A stretch of DNA of 64,000 bases. Origin: Paenibacillus brevis. GTDB lineage: Bacteria > Bacillota > Bacilli > Paenibacillales > Paenibacillaceae. The DNA is taken from assembly GCF_018919145.1 (NCBI RefSeq), contig NZ_JAHLQJ010000001.1, positions 62,001 to 126,000 on the forward strand, given 5' to 3'. Positions 51,491 to 60,101 of the stretch are shown here, piece by piece (position 1 is the stretch's first letter; each line of letters begins with the position of its first letter). A program made the translations under genes and the position numbers. Below the pieces are notes generated by a model, which did no database searches, was not told the origin of the DNA, and was given only the letters and a program-made list of their open reading frames with translations.

Positions 51491-51623
51491 CTAATCATCC
51501 TTCCCCCTGTCTATTTCCCGATTCATTTTGTTTGAATGCGCTTACTTTTATTGAAGCGAACCATCATGGCCGGCGAATGGTGGTCTTGCTTACAGTTATT
51601 ATTCTAGCCTAACGATTAAGACC

Positions 51624-51668
51624 GAACCTTGATTTTCAAGTCATCCAATAGCATGATATAGACATGTA
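51624..51668 (+). promoter_or_regulatory. Promoter/operator block upstream of the AraC gene, repeated at 54350
   Basis: GAACCTTGATTTTC, TCAT and TAGCATGATATAGACAT are shared almost exactly with 54350-54396. The TATAGA may serve as -10. Position suggests the AraC promoter or its own binding site. Confidence 0.55.
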
Positions 51669-51693
51669 TGCAGGCTAAGGGGGCATTGAAGTC

Positions 51694-52554
51694 ATGACGA
51701 ACGTCTACTTGAACTGGTTTACGATGGATGAGGATTTCCCTTTCTTCATTCAATATGGAGGCCATGATGAAGACACCAACACCCATAACCATGAGGATTT
51801 CTCCGAGCTGGTCATTGTCCTGAACGGGCATGCCACACATATCGTGAATAATGAAGAAGCTTTTATCAAGAAGGGCAATGTGTTTGTCATTAACGGCAGC
51901 ACCTCCCATGCCTATAAAGAGCCTCAAGACTTCAAGATCTGCAACATTATGTATAAACCGGAGTTGCTTGAATCCGCCGCCCAGGATCTGCGGACAGTGA
52001 ACGGCTTTCAGGCGCTGTTTATTCTGGAACCGTTCTATCGAAACATTACGACGTATAAAAGCAAATTGAGCTTGAGCATGTCCAGTCTGGAGTATGTAGC
52101 GCATTTGGTTGCTGCCATGATCGAGGAATACGAATCCCGGCTTCCCGGCCGTCAAACAATGCTTACTTCGCGCTTTATGGAGCTCGTCGTGTGCCTATCC
52201 AGACACTATGACCATGGTGAAAAGGATCTGGACAGCGCTATGATGCATCTGGCGAATGCCGTCTCCTACATTGAAGATCACTACCTCGAACCGGTTACGC
52301 TGGAAGACATCGCTGCAAAATCGAATATTTCCATTCGGCATTTGAACCGGATTTTTAAGGCCTATTATCAGACCACACCGATCTCTTACCTTCAACGGCT
52401 TCGTCTTGAAAGAGCCTGTATGCTCCTGAAGCAGACCCACCTATCCGTCACGGAAATCTCTTATACCTGCGGATTTAATGACAGCAATTATCTTACCCGC
52501 CAATTCAAAAAGGCTTACGGCGTATCACCGCAAGCCTATCGAAAGAACCGGTGA
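51694..52554 (+). CDS. AraC-family transcriptional regulator
   Basis: 286 aa. N-terminal cupin-like sensor (HNHEDFSELVIVLNGHATHIV, FVINGSTSHAY) and C-terminal double HTH (EDIAAKSNISIRHLNRIFKAYYQTTPISYL, SVTEISYTCGFNDSNYLTRQFKKAYGVSP). Probably senses a sugar and controls the neighbouring GH43 and binding-protein genes. ATG 51694 is the usual start for the family. Converges on GH43 with one base between the two stop codons. Confidence 0.9.
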   Translation: MTNVYLNWFTMDEDFPFFIQYGGHDEDTNTHNHEDFSELVIVLNGHATHIVNNEEAFIKKGNVFVINGSTSHAYKEPQDFKICNIMYKPELLESAAQDLRTVNGFQALFILEPFYRNITTYKSKLSLSMSSLEYVAHLVAAMIEEYESRLPGRQTMLTSRFMELVVCLSRHYDHGEKDLDSAMMHLANAVSYIEDHYLEPVTLEDIAAKSNISIRHLNRIFKAYYQTTPISYLQRLRLERACMLLKQTHLSVTEISYTCGFNDSNYLTRQFKKAYGVSPQAYRKNR

Positions 52555-52567
52555 ACTAATTCACCGG
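52548..52567. terminator. Hairpin spanning the stop codons of araC-type and GH43 genes
   Basis: CCGGTGAA and TTCACCGG pair around CTAA. The stem contains both stop codons. No U-run follows, so termination is likely weak. Confidence 0.5.
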
Positions 52568-54055
52568 CTCGTAGTCAAACCAGTCGAAATATGCCGGGGC
52601 CGCATGCTCTGAAGGACTTGTTGCATACATCGCAATAAAGGCCCCTGTAAAGCCGCCTGCGATTTCCGTGGACAGCAAATGCGTCTCCCCCCAGCCCATG
52701 TCAAGCACCTGAGAATTCATCGTACGGAATGAGGCTTCGAACCTCTCCGGAAGCGCACGGATTTGAAGTATGCCCCTCCCCTCGGGGCAATCACGGATGT
52801 CCTCTACCCTCATCGAGCCGACCGTCCGCCGGAACACCAGAGCATTACGGCCTCCTTCGCGTCTTATAGCGAGCTCATAATGATACTTTTCGTTCATATA
52901 AATGGTTAACCCCGCCTCTTCCCCCTCGTTCAAAGGCTCAAATTCTATCGCCGCTTGTATGCGGCTGGAAAAGTGACTCAGCCGGCGCCCTACAAAGGCC
53001 GGAGAACCGTAATCGTTCAACGTTGTTGGTTGACCATATAAGGTCAGATATCCAGAGCGCTCCTCCAACGACCAGCTTCCCGGGTTCGGATTCCGCAAAA
53101 AGGCCCATTCCCATCCCAGCCTGGATTGGTCGAAGTCATCTCTAACCAGCTTCTCCGGCCAACGGGTCTCCGGGAGCTCAGGCGCTTCCATGACGGGATG
53201 AATATGACCCTGATTGCCGATGAGCGGCCATCCATCCTCCGTCCAGGTTACGCCCGCAAGAAATACCTCTCTGCCCAAATGGTGACGATATGGGTAAGAT
53301 ACAGGCCTTGTTCCCAGACATACCGCCCACCAACTGCCATCCCGGGCTTGGACCAGATCCGCATGGCCGGTAGCTTGTATTGAGATATCCATACTCCGGT
53401 TTGAAAGAATGGGATTATGGGGACAGGATTCATAAGGTCCGTACGGATCAGTGCTTCTGGCAATGGTCTCCATATGGCCGTATTCCGTCCCGCCCTCGGC
53501 GATCATCAAGTAATAGTAATCCTTGATTTTGTACATGTGGGGGGCCTCAGGATGCGCTCCGCCTGAGCCCTTCCAGATCAGGCGGCTCCCGGTCAGCACC
53601 CTTCCGGTCTCGATTTCGATTTCACATTGGTAAATAGCGCCGTTATGCGCAGATTGAAAATACACGCGGCCATCGTCGTCAAACAACAGGGAGGGGTCTA
53701 TGCCATCCTGAGCAACCGTTATCGGCTTGGACCAAGGACCTTCCGGATTCCTGGTCTTCACGTAGAAATTTCCGATTCCGCCCACATTGGTGGTCACCAT
53801 ATAGAACCATCCCTTATTATAACGAAGGGTTGGCGCATAGATGCCGCTTGAATTCCCCGCTCCAGAAAGAGACAGTTGCTCTTCTGTAGTTAAACAATGG
53901 CCGATCTGCCGCCAATGAACCAGATCCTTGCTATGAAAAATAGGCACGCCCGGAAAATATTCAAACGTGCTTGTAACCAAATAATAATCGTCACCGACCC
54001 GGCAGATGCTGGGGTCGGGATAAAAGCCAGGGATAACGGGGTTGGTGAACTGCAT
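52556..54055 (-). CDS. Glycoside hydrolase family 43 (beta-xylosidase/arabinofuranosidase type)
   Basis: 499 aa from ATG 54055 (MQFTNPVIPGFYPDPS) eight bases after AGGAG. The five-bladed propeller has the catalytic Asp in GFYPDPSICRVGDDYYLV, another in DGIDPSLLFDDDGRVYF and an acid in HPEAPHMYKIKDYYYLM. The C-terminal beta-sandwich (about 310-495) is typical of GH43_11. No signal peptide, so it acts on imported oligosaccharides. Confidence 0.92.
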   Translation of the reverse strand: MQFTNPVIPGFYPDPSICRVGDDYYLVTSTFEYFPGVPIFHSKDLVHWRQIGHCLTTEEQLSLSGAGNSSGIYAPTLRYNKGWFYMVTTNVGGIGNFYVKTRNPEGPWSKPITVAQDGIDPSLLFDDDGRVYFQSAHNGAIYQCEIEIETGRVLTGSRLIWKGSGGAHPEAPHMYKIKDYYYLMIAEGGTEYGHMETIARSTDPYGPYESCPHNPILSNRSMDISIQATGHADLVQARDGSWWAVCLGTRPVSYPYRHHLGREVFLAGVTWTEDGWPLIGNQGHIHPVMEAPELPETRWPEKLVRDDFDQSRLGWEWAFLRNPNPGSWSLEERSGYLTLYGQPTTLNDYGSPAFVGRRLSHFSSRIQAAIEFEPLNEGEEAGLTIYMNEKYHYELAIRREGGRNALVFRRTVGSMRVEDIRDCPEGRGILQIRALPERFEASFRTMNSQVLDMGWGETHLLSTEIAGGFTGAFIAMYATSPSEHAAPAYFDWFDYEPVN

Positions 54056-54090
54056 CCATTGCACTCCTGTCTGAATCGTATTTAACGTGC

Positions 54091-54286
54091 TATATAAGCT
54101 GAATCAATATAATTACTTCCAGGGGCAACGTGTAAAGTGTTCTTACGTTCGCTGTTGTTCGCGGATTTCTCTGATTCAATTAAATTGGGATAAGGCAGAA
54201 ATCTGCTCTCAAAGGCGAACACTATCGTTTCTTCGTAACACTTTACACTTATGTCCTTTGAAGTAGTTTTTTAATTAACTCATATA
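54091..54286. repeat. Dispersed inverted-repeat element, copy 3
   Basis: Same orientation as copy 1. GGGGCAACGTGTAAAGTGTT near 54122 faces AACACTTTACACTTATGTCC ending near 54256. Shared blocks CTTACG, CTGTTGTTCGCGGATT and CTCAAAGGCGA. Outer arms TATATAAG / CATATAG. Confidence 0.8.
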
Positions 54287-54349
54287 GAATGCTTCTCCGT
54301 CTTGCCTGAGGAAGCTCTCAACCCCTATTATATTTCACGATAGGACATG

Positions 54350-54396
54350 GAACCTTCATTTTCGGGTCATGCTACTAGCATGATATAGACATTGTA
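54350..54396 (+). promoter_or_regulatory. Second copy of the AraC promoter block, without a gene
   Basis: Nearly identical to 51624-51668, but followed within 60 bp by a terminator and not by a coding region. Either a relic of a lost gene or the promoter of a very short RNA. Confidence 0.5.
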
Positions 54397-54401
54397 ATAT
54401 T

Positions 54402-54456
54402 CATAAAAAGCCAAGGAGCTAAGCAAAAACAGACTGCTTAGCTCCTTGGTTTTTGG
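54402..54456 (+). terminator. Strong terminator without an obvious gene
   Basis: CCAAGGAGCTAAGCA (54411-54425) and TGCTTAGCTCCTTGG (54435-54449), 15 bp perfect, with A5 before and T5 after. Works on either strand. Between it and 54672 I see no gene, only a 39-codon open stretch on minus (54522-54638). Confidence 0.85.
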
Positions 54457-54671
54457 CGTCTATGCCTGCTATCTAAGCAAATCCTTATATCACCAAACAC
54501 AGGTTCAGGACCGAGCATTCACCTTACGGCCAAGGCACCTTCGATCTTTGTATACTCCAGCTCAAGCAAACAGTCCTCACAACTTGCGTTACGGTAATGT
54601 CGGTAGCGAAACAAATGCTTGAAAGCACTTATGCCCTTCTACCTCACTCCTTCAGTTCAACGCGAAATAGT

Positions 54672-54706
54672 AAAGACCCTGAGCATCACAAGGATGCTTC
54701 AGGGTC
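54672..54706 (-). terminator. Terminator of the qoxABCD operon
   Basis: On minus GACCCTGAAGCATC and GATGCTCAGGGTC pair around CTTGT, then TTTACTATTT. Confidence 0.85.
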
Positions 54707-54773
54707 CTGATCATTTATCTCTATTCAAGATTGCTAACTATGTTCATTCCAAGCCCCAGGCTCTCCTGATGGA

Positions 54774-55067
54774 TTACTGGTAGCCCCAGATCATCGTGAA
54801 CAGCGTTCCGAACACCGTCACCAAGCCCACGAACAAGGCATAGACAAGGTTCGTGTAGAGTGCTGTCTTAGAGCCGTTCTCCCCGATATGCATGAACAGG
54901 AAGAGCTGGACGCCCATTTGAATCGCTGCGCTGATGATGAGGATCGTCAGGCCTACTGCCGCAGACATATCCAGGAAGACTACGGACAGGGCAACAACCG
55001 ACAGCAGCAGGGATAATACATAGCCCAGAATGTGCTGGATCGGGAACAATTTTTTCATGTCACTCAT
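54774..55067 (-). CDS. qoxD: Quinol oxidase aa3 subunit IV
   Basis: 97 aa, three membrane helices. FLDMSAAVGLTILIISAAIQMGVQLFLFMHIGE matches CyoD/QoxD. Last gene of the terminal oxidase operon, 1 bp from the subunit III stop. GGAATGATGTGAC precedes ATG. It stabilises the complex. Confidence 0.93.
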   Translation of the reverse strand: MSDMKKLFPIQHILGYVLSLLLSVVALSVVFLDMSAAVGLTILIISAAIQMGVQLFLFMHIGENGSKTALYTNLVYALFVGLVTVFGTLFTMIWGYQ

Positions 55068-55068
55068 G

Positions 55069-55665
55069 TCACATCATTCCTTTCAAGTATACGAAGCTGA
55101 AGATGAAGATCCAGACGACGTCAAGGAAGTGCCAGTACAGCGAGAAGATAAAGGTCTTGTTCGAAGTATCGAGCGTGAAACCTTCCTTCTTGATCTGCAG
55201 CAACAGTCCGCCGCCCCACAGCAGACCCAAGGTCACGTGGGCGCCGTGCGTACCGAGGAGTACGAACAAGCTGGACAGGAATGCGCTCGTCTGCAGAGTT
55301 GCTCCCTCATGCACATAGGTAACGAATTCCATGATTTCAACACCAAGGAACACCAAGCCAAGCACAAGCGTAATTCCAAAGAATATGAGCGCGGGCTTTT
55401 TCAAACCCAGACGCATACTGTTAATCACCAGACCAATCGTGAAGCTGCTCGTCAGCAGGACGAACGTTTCAATCAATACAGGCCCGATCTCGAAAATTTC
55501 ATGACCGCCCGGGCCGTTCCCCGTCCGGTTCCAAAGTGCAAAATACACCGCAAACAAAGTCGAAAACAGAACAATTTCAGCGCCAAGGAACAGCCAGAAG
55601 CCAAGAATCCGATTGCTGTTCTCCTCGGAACGGTACTCCAGCGGCAGTGTATTATCTAGCTTCAT
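55069..55665 (-). CDS. qoxC: Quinol oxidase aa3 subunit III
   Basis: 198 aa, five membrane helices. NRILGFWLFLGAEIVLFSTLFAVY, LGTHGAHVTLGLLWGG and YWHFLDVVWIFIFSFVYL are subunit III signatures. The start overlaps the qoxB stop (ATGA). GGGGTGAAC serves as ribosome binding site. Confidence 0.95.
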   Translation of the reverse strand: MKLDNTLPLEYRSEENSNRILGFWLFLGAEIVLFSTLFAVYFALWNRTGNGPGGHEIFEIGPVLIETFVLLTSSFTIGLVINSMRLGLKKPALIFFGITLVLGLVFLGVEIMEFVTYVHEGATLQTSAFLSSLFVLLGTHGAHVTLGLLWGGGLLLQIKKEGFTLDTSNKTFIFSLYWHFLDVVWIFIFSFVYLKGMM

Positions 55666-57605
55666 ACTTGTTCACCCCGCAATCTTGACTCGGTCTCTTG
55701 AATTTCCTTAACCGGAATATGACGCCCATGATCGCGTTCGAAGGAACGAACCGCAAGCATGATCAGAATAGCAATTCCGGAAATAATAGCCGGAGTCCAC
55801 CAGCTGAATACCATGAAGAAGCCCCAGAAGAAGAACAATATAGCCAAGATAACCGGTTGACCGCTGTTATTCGGCATATGAATTTCTTCAAACTTGCCTT
55901 GATACAATTGATGTCCGCCTTTTTTCGCTTCCCAGAATGGGTCGAGTCCTGTAACCGTCGGTTCAATCGCAAAGTTATACTCCGGAACCGGGCTGTGGGT
56001 ACTCCACTCCAATGTCCGTGCGTTCCAAGGATCGCCTGTAGTATCTCTTGGCGCATAACGGAAGCTCCAGTAAATGTTGTACACCAGAATGATAAATCCG
56101 ATAGCCAATCCCACGGCACCGATGGATGCAATCAAGTTCAGCGGACCATAGCCGGTACTCTCCGAATAAGTGTACATCCGGCGCGTCATCCCGTTCAGAC
56201 CGAGGAAGAACAACGGCAGGAAGGTTACGTTGAAGCTGATTGCGATGGTCCAGAAGGCAAGCTTGCCCTGACGTTCATTAAGCCGGAAGCCGAACAGCTT
56301 AGGGAACCAGTAGTAGAAGCCGGCAATAACGGCAAACACCGTACCCGGAATCAATACATAGTGGAAATGCGCAACCAGGAACATCGTATTATGATACTGA
56401 TAGTCGGCGCTGGCCATCGCCAGCATGACGCCCGTGACGCCGCCGATCGTAAAGATCGGGATAAAGGCGAGCGCATACAGCATCGGCGTCGTAAACTCGA
56501 TCTTGCCTTTGTGCATCGTAAATAGCCAGTTGAATATTTTCACCCCAGTAGGAACCGCAATCGCCATCGTCGTGATCGAGAAGACCCCGTTGACCATCGC
56601 GCCGTGCCCCATCGTATAGAAGTGATGCGCCCATACTACGAAGGACAGGAGCGAGATAACGATCATACTCCATACCATCGATTTATAGCCGTACAGATTT
56701 TTGCGCGAGAAGGTCGAGATAATTTCACTATAAATCCCGAACGCAGGAAGAATAACAATATATACTTCCGGATGCCCCCAGACCCAGAACAGGTTGGCCC
56801 AGAGCATATCCATCCCGCCGTTGGCCATCGTGAAGAACTGAGAGCCAAATAAGCGGTCGAACATCATCAGCGCCAAAGCCACGGTCAATACCGGGAAGGC
56901 AAACAGAATAATGACACAAGTAATCAAGACAGACCAGGTGAACATCGGCATCTTCATCAATGTCATGCCTTTGGCACGCATTTTCAGAATCGTGACAATG
57001 AAGTTGATCCCGGTCATCAACGTCCCGATCCCCGCTATCTGCAGTGAAAGCGAGTAATAGTTATTCCCTACCGTCGGGCTGAACTCAATACTCGCCAGCG
57101 GGAAATAAGCCGTCCAACCCGCGTCCGGCGAACCGCCGATAACGAAGGAAATGTTGAAAAGCATCGCCCCTGCGAAGAACAGCCAGAAGCTGACCGCATT
57201 CAGACGAGGGAACGCCACGTCGCGCGCTCCAATCTGGAGCGGAATAACCACGTTCATTAATCCGATAACAAATGGCATTGCCATAAACAGAATCATGACT
57301 ACGCCATGCGTTGTAAAAATCTCATTATAGTGCTGGGCATCCAGCAATCCGTTCTCCGGTTTTGCCAGCTGTCCGCGCATCAAGAGCCCGTCTACGCCTC
57401 CGCGGAACAGCATCAGCAGCGCCGAGATGATGTACATAATCCCGATTCGCTTGTGATCCACGGTCGTCAGCCATTCACGCCATAAGTAGCCCCATTTTTT
57501 AAAATAGGTCAGGCCGATCAGAATCGCCAGTGTTGCCACGACGATGCTCACCATCGCGCCATAGATCATCGGCTCGCCGGTGACGAAAAATTCGTCCCAT
57601 TTCAT
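55662..57605 (-). CDS. qoxB: Quinol oxidase aa3 subunit I
   Basis: 647 aa, about fourteen helices. The heme-copper centre is visible: WGHPEVYIVILPAFGIYSEI (CuB His and cross-linked Tyr), VWAHHFYTMG and AHFHYVLIPG. It reduces oxygen to water and pumps protons. ATG 57605 (MKWDEFFVTGEPM) matches the homologous N-terminus; ATG 57614 lies too near GGGAG. Confidence 0.96.
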   Translation of the reverse strand: MKWDEFFVTGEPMIYGAMVSIVVATLAILIGLTYFKKWGYLWREWLTTVDHKRIGIMYIISALLMLFRGGVDGLLMRGQLAKPENGLLDAQHYNEIFTTHGVVMILFMAMPFVIGLMNVVIPLQIGARDVAFPRLNAVSFWLFFAGAMLFNISFVIGGSPDAGWTAYFPLASIEFSPTVGNNYYSLSLQIAGIGTLMTGINFIVTILKMRAKGMTLMKMPMFTWSVLITCVIILFAFPVLTVALALMMFDRLFGSQFFTMANGGMDMLWANLFWVWGHPEVYIVILPAFGIYSEIISTFSRKNLYGYKSMVWSMIVISLLSFVVWAHHFYTMGHGAMVNGVFSITTMAIAVPTGVKIFNWLFTMHKGKIEFTTPMLYALAFIPIFTIGGVTGVMLAMASADYQYHNTMFLVAHFHYVLIPGTVFAVIAGFYYWFPKLFGFRLNERQGKLAFWTIAISFNVTFLPLFFLGLNGMTRRMYTYSESTGYGPLNLIASIGAVGLAIGFIILVYNIYWSFRYAPRDTTGDPWNARTLEWSTHSPVPEYNFAIEPTVTGLDPFWEAKKGGHQLYQGKFEEIHMPNNSGQPVILAILFFFWGFFMVFSWWTPAIISGIAILIMLAVRSFERDHGRHIPVKEIQETESRLRGEQV

Positions 57606-57661
57606 GTCAAGCATGCTCCCTTCCGTTCATAAGTTGCTGTAAATGTCTGTTTTTCAAAGTG

Positions 57662-58606
57662 CTACTCATGGGTGTGTTCCGAATGTTCCATCTCGGAGTG
57701 ATCCATCTCTGAATGATCCATTTCCGAGTGGTCCATCTCCGTGCTCTCCTCATCCGAGCCGCCATGATTATGTCCTGCATGCTCGCCTTCAGGCGCTGGG
57801 CTGAACTCCAGGTGTGTGGAAGTAAAGGTCTCACGGCCTACATGGTCAGCATCAAGCAGAGATTGGAACTTTTCCTCTGTCAAATCCGAAGCCGTCGTCT
57901 TTACTTCGTCAATCCATTCCTCAAATTCTTTAGCCGAGGTAGCGTAAACCTCAAATTCCATATGGGCAAAGCCTTCACCCGAGAAGTTGGAGTTCTTGCC
58001 CATAAAGGATCCCGGATGCTCGGCAACCAGATTCAGCTTCGTAACCATGTCACTCATGGCGTACTTCTGTCCGCCAAGCTGCGGCACCCAGAAGCTCGTA
58101 ATCGGTCCGTACGAATAAAGTCTGAATTCGATTGGACGGTTTACAGGGATATTCACATAGTTCACCGTCTCAATGCCTTCCTCCGGATAGCTGAAATGCC
58201 ACTTCCAGTTAGATGAAGCCGCATAAATGACTAATGGCTTTTGATCCTCATACCCGGCCGGTACCGTTTCAACTGCATACGTACTGCGAACAGTAACAAC
58301 CGACAGCACAGCCACGATAATAACCGGGATCGCGATCCAAGTAATTTCCAACCATTTGCTGCCCTCTTCATGCGGCGGCTCATAGTCAGGCGCTGCCTTG
58401 GAAGCTCTGTATTTGGTCAGCATATAAATGTACAACACATACACCACTAGCAGTACAAGCGCCATTACGATGATCGAAAAGATAATAACATTCGACTGTG
58501 TCTTGGCTACCGGTCCCTTGGGATTCAGTACAGTCAGCGAACTGCAGCCAGACAGCAGAACCACCAGGGCCGAAAATACCGCAAGCAGAAATCCCTTCCT
58601 CTTCAT
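57662..58606 (-). CDS. qoxA: Quinol oxidase subunit II with Met/His/Asp-rich tail
   Basis: 314 aa lipoprotein (LSGC), two membrane helices and a cupredoxin domain. CuA cysteines are absent (GFAHMEFEVYA), so the donor is menaquinol, not cytochrome c. The last 27 residues contain four 5-residue units of the MDHSE type plus HTHE, a tail that may bind copper. Such a tail is not part of the B. subtilis QoxA I recall. Operon order qoxABCD. Confidence 0.95.
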   Translation of the reverse strand: MKRKGFLLAVFSALVVLLSGCSSLTVLNPKGPVAKTQSNVIIFSIIVMALVLLVVYVLYIYMLTKYRASKAAPDYEPPHEEGSKWLEITWIAIPVIIVAVLSVVTVRSTYAVETVPAGYEDQKPLVIYAASSNWKWHFSYPEEGIETVNYVNIPVNRPIEFRLYSYGPITSFWVPQLGGQKYAMSDMVTKLNLVAEHPGSFMGKNSNFSGEGFAHMEFEVYATSAKEFEEWIDEVKTTASDLTEEKFQSLLDADHVGRETFTSTHLEFSPAPEGEHAGHNHGGSDEESTEMDHSEMDHSEMDHSEMEHSEHTHE

Positions 58607-58708
58607 AGGATTACGATTCCCCTTTCATAATGTAAAACTTCTCATGTCATGATAAGACGGGTTATGGTCGGACGGATCCCAACCACGTTCAAACATCACT
58701 CAAAGATT

Positions 58709-58737
58709 ATGTTAGGGAAGCCCCGAATTAATGACAA
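58709..58737 (-). promoter_or_regulatory. Possible qox promoter
   Basis: On minus TTGTCA (58737-58732), 17-bp spacer, TAACAT (58714-58709). The remaining gene-free bases to 58967 are A+T-rich without a clear feature. Confidence 0.4.
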
Positions 58738-58967
58738 TTCATATAGAAAGGAATATCTGTAATATTTTTACTATTTAAAACGTTGTCGTTCTTTGTTTAT
58801 TCAATAATTTCTTGATTTAAGGGCAAATTCGGTTGAATTAGTCCGTTTTCGGCGATTTTGATAATTGTTCACAAACCCCTCCCCAACCCCTTTAGTTCGT
58901 AAATTTGTCATATTCATCACGGGTTCTTGTGATAATAATCACTTACGTATGTATTTTAAAATTAAAT

Positions 58968-59003
58968 AAAGGACCTCCCAATCCATTGACAGGAGATCCT
59001 TTA
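58968..59003 (-). terminator. Terminator after ddh
   Basis: On minus AAAGGATCTCC and GGAGGTCCTTT pair around a 13-base loop, then TTTATTTAATTTT. Confidence 0.8.
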
Positions 59004-59034
59004 GTTGTATGTTTTGCACCTATTCTATTACACC

Positions 59035-60012
59035 TTACAGCAATCTTTGACGCAGCTCTTCAGGCGAAAATTGTGACAATAAACCGAACGGAATATCAAA
59101 TACCGTTTTGGCTCCTTTTTGTCCTTCCTGGGATAAGCGATGAGCGGCACGCGCATAAGCTACCAACACGCTCGCCGTGAACTCCGGATTGCTGTCCAGC
59201 TTCAAACCGAACTCAACAATTTGCTTATTGTTCTCACCGGTTACGCCGCTGCGCAGCACGGTCCCCCCATGCGGCATGGCCGAGTGGTCACGCTTCAGTT
59301 CTTCTTCACTGATAAAGTGAACGGTGGTATCGTAGTCGGCAAAATAGTTAGGCATCTCTTTGATCTGACGCTCGATCTGCGCCCGATCTGCGCCTTCCTC
59401 CGTTACGACATAACATTCACGCAAATGCTTCTCACGGGTGGTTAACTCCGGATTTTCGCCACGGCGAACACGTTCCACTGCCGCTTCGACGGGAATCGTA
59501 TACTGCACGCCGTTCTTCACTCCCGCTACGCGGCGGATAGCATCGGAATGACCTTGACTAACGCCTTTCCCCCAGAACGTATATTCCTTGCCTTCAGGAA
59601 GCACCGCTTCCGCCAGAAGGCGATTAAGCGAGAACAAGCCCGGGTCCCATCCCGTTGAAATGACGCTGACATTTCCGCCTTGAAGCGCAGCTGCGTTCAC
59701 TTGCTCGAAATACGCGGGAATCTTGGCATGCGTATCAAAGCTGTCCACCGTATTGAACAGAGCGGCCAACTCCGGCCCCTGCTCTGGCAGATCGGTTGCG
59801 GAACCGCCGCACAGAATAAGCACATCAATTTCACCTTTATACTTTTCTACTTCCGAAATATGAACAACGCCCTGTGACGCTGCCACCTCATTTGGATGTC
59901 TCCGGGAAAAAATAGCGCGAAGCTCGAAATCCGGGTTTTGCCGAATTGCCTTCTCCACGCCTCGTCCCAAATTTCCATAACCCACAATTCCTGCTCTGAT
60001 GGCTTTGGTCAC
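59035..60012 (-). CDS. ddh: meso-Diaminopimelate D-dehydrogenase
   Basis: 325 aa from GTG 60012, which follows AAGGAGGAC. AGIVGYGNLGRGVEKAI binds NADP, and CGGSATDLPEQGPELAALFNTVDSFDTH and STGWDPGLFSLNRLLAE are Ddh signatures. Makes meso-diaminopimelate in one step from tetrahydrodipicolinate, for lysine and peptidoglycan. Length equals known enzymes. Ends in a terminator at 58968. Confidence 0.95.
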   Translation of the reverse strand: MTKAIRAGIVGYGNLGRGVEKAIRQNPDFELRAIFSRRHPNEVAASQGVVHISEVEKYKGEIDVLILCGGSATDLPEQGPELAALFNTVDSFDTHAKIPAYFEQVNAAALQGGNVSVISTGWDPGLFSLNRLLAEAVLPEGKEYTFWGKGVSQGHSDAIRRVAGVKNGVQYTIPVEAAVERVRRGENPELTTREKHLRECYVVTEEGADRAQIERQIKEMPNYFADYDTTVHFISEEELKRDHSAMPHGGTVLRSGVTGENNKQIVEFGLKLDSNPEFTASVLVAYARAAHRLSQEGQKGAKTVFDIPFGLLSQFSPEELRQRLL

Positions 60013-60101
60013 TTCTTTGTCCTCCTTCAAAAATAATATGTCCCATTTTAGCGCACCGAGCAAACTTTTTAAATAGTTTACACTAAAAGTAAACAAATTT
60101 C

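Noticed and set aside
54519..54638. 39-codon stretch on minus ending in ELEYTKIEGALAVR
   Set aside because: Looks somewhat protein-like and has a C-x2-C pair, so it could be a gene relic. It is too short, has no start, and matches nothing I recognise.
55698..56525. Open frame opposite qoxB
   Set aside because: Antisense shadow of the highly conserved oxidase subunit I.
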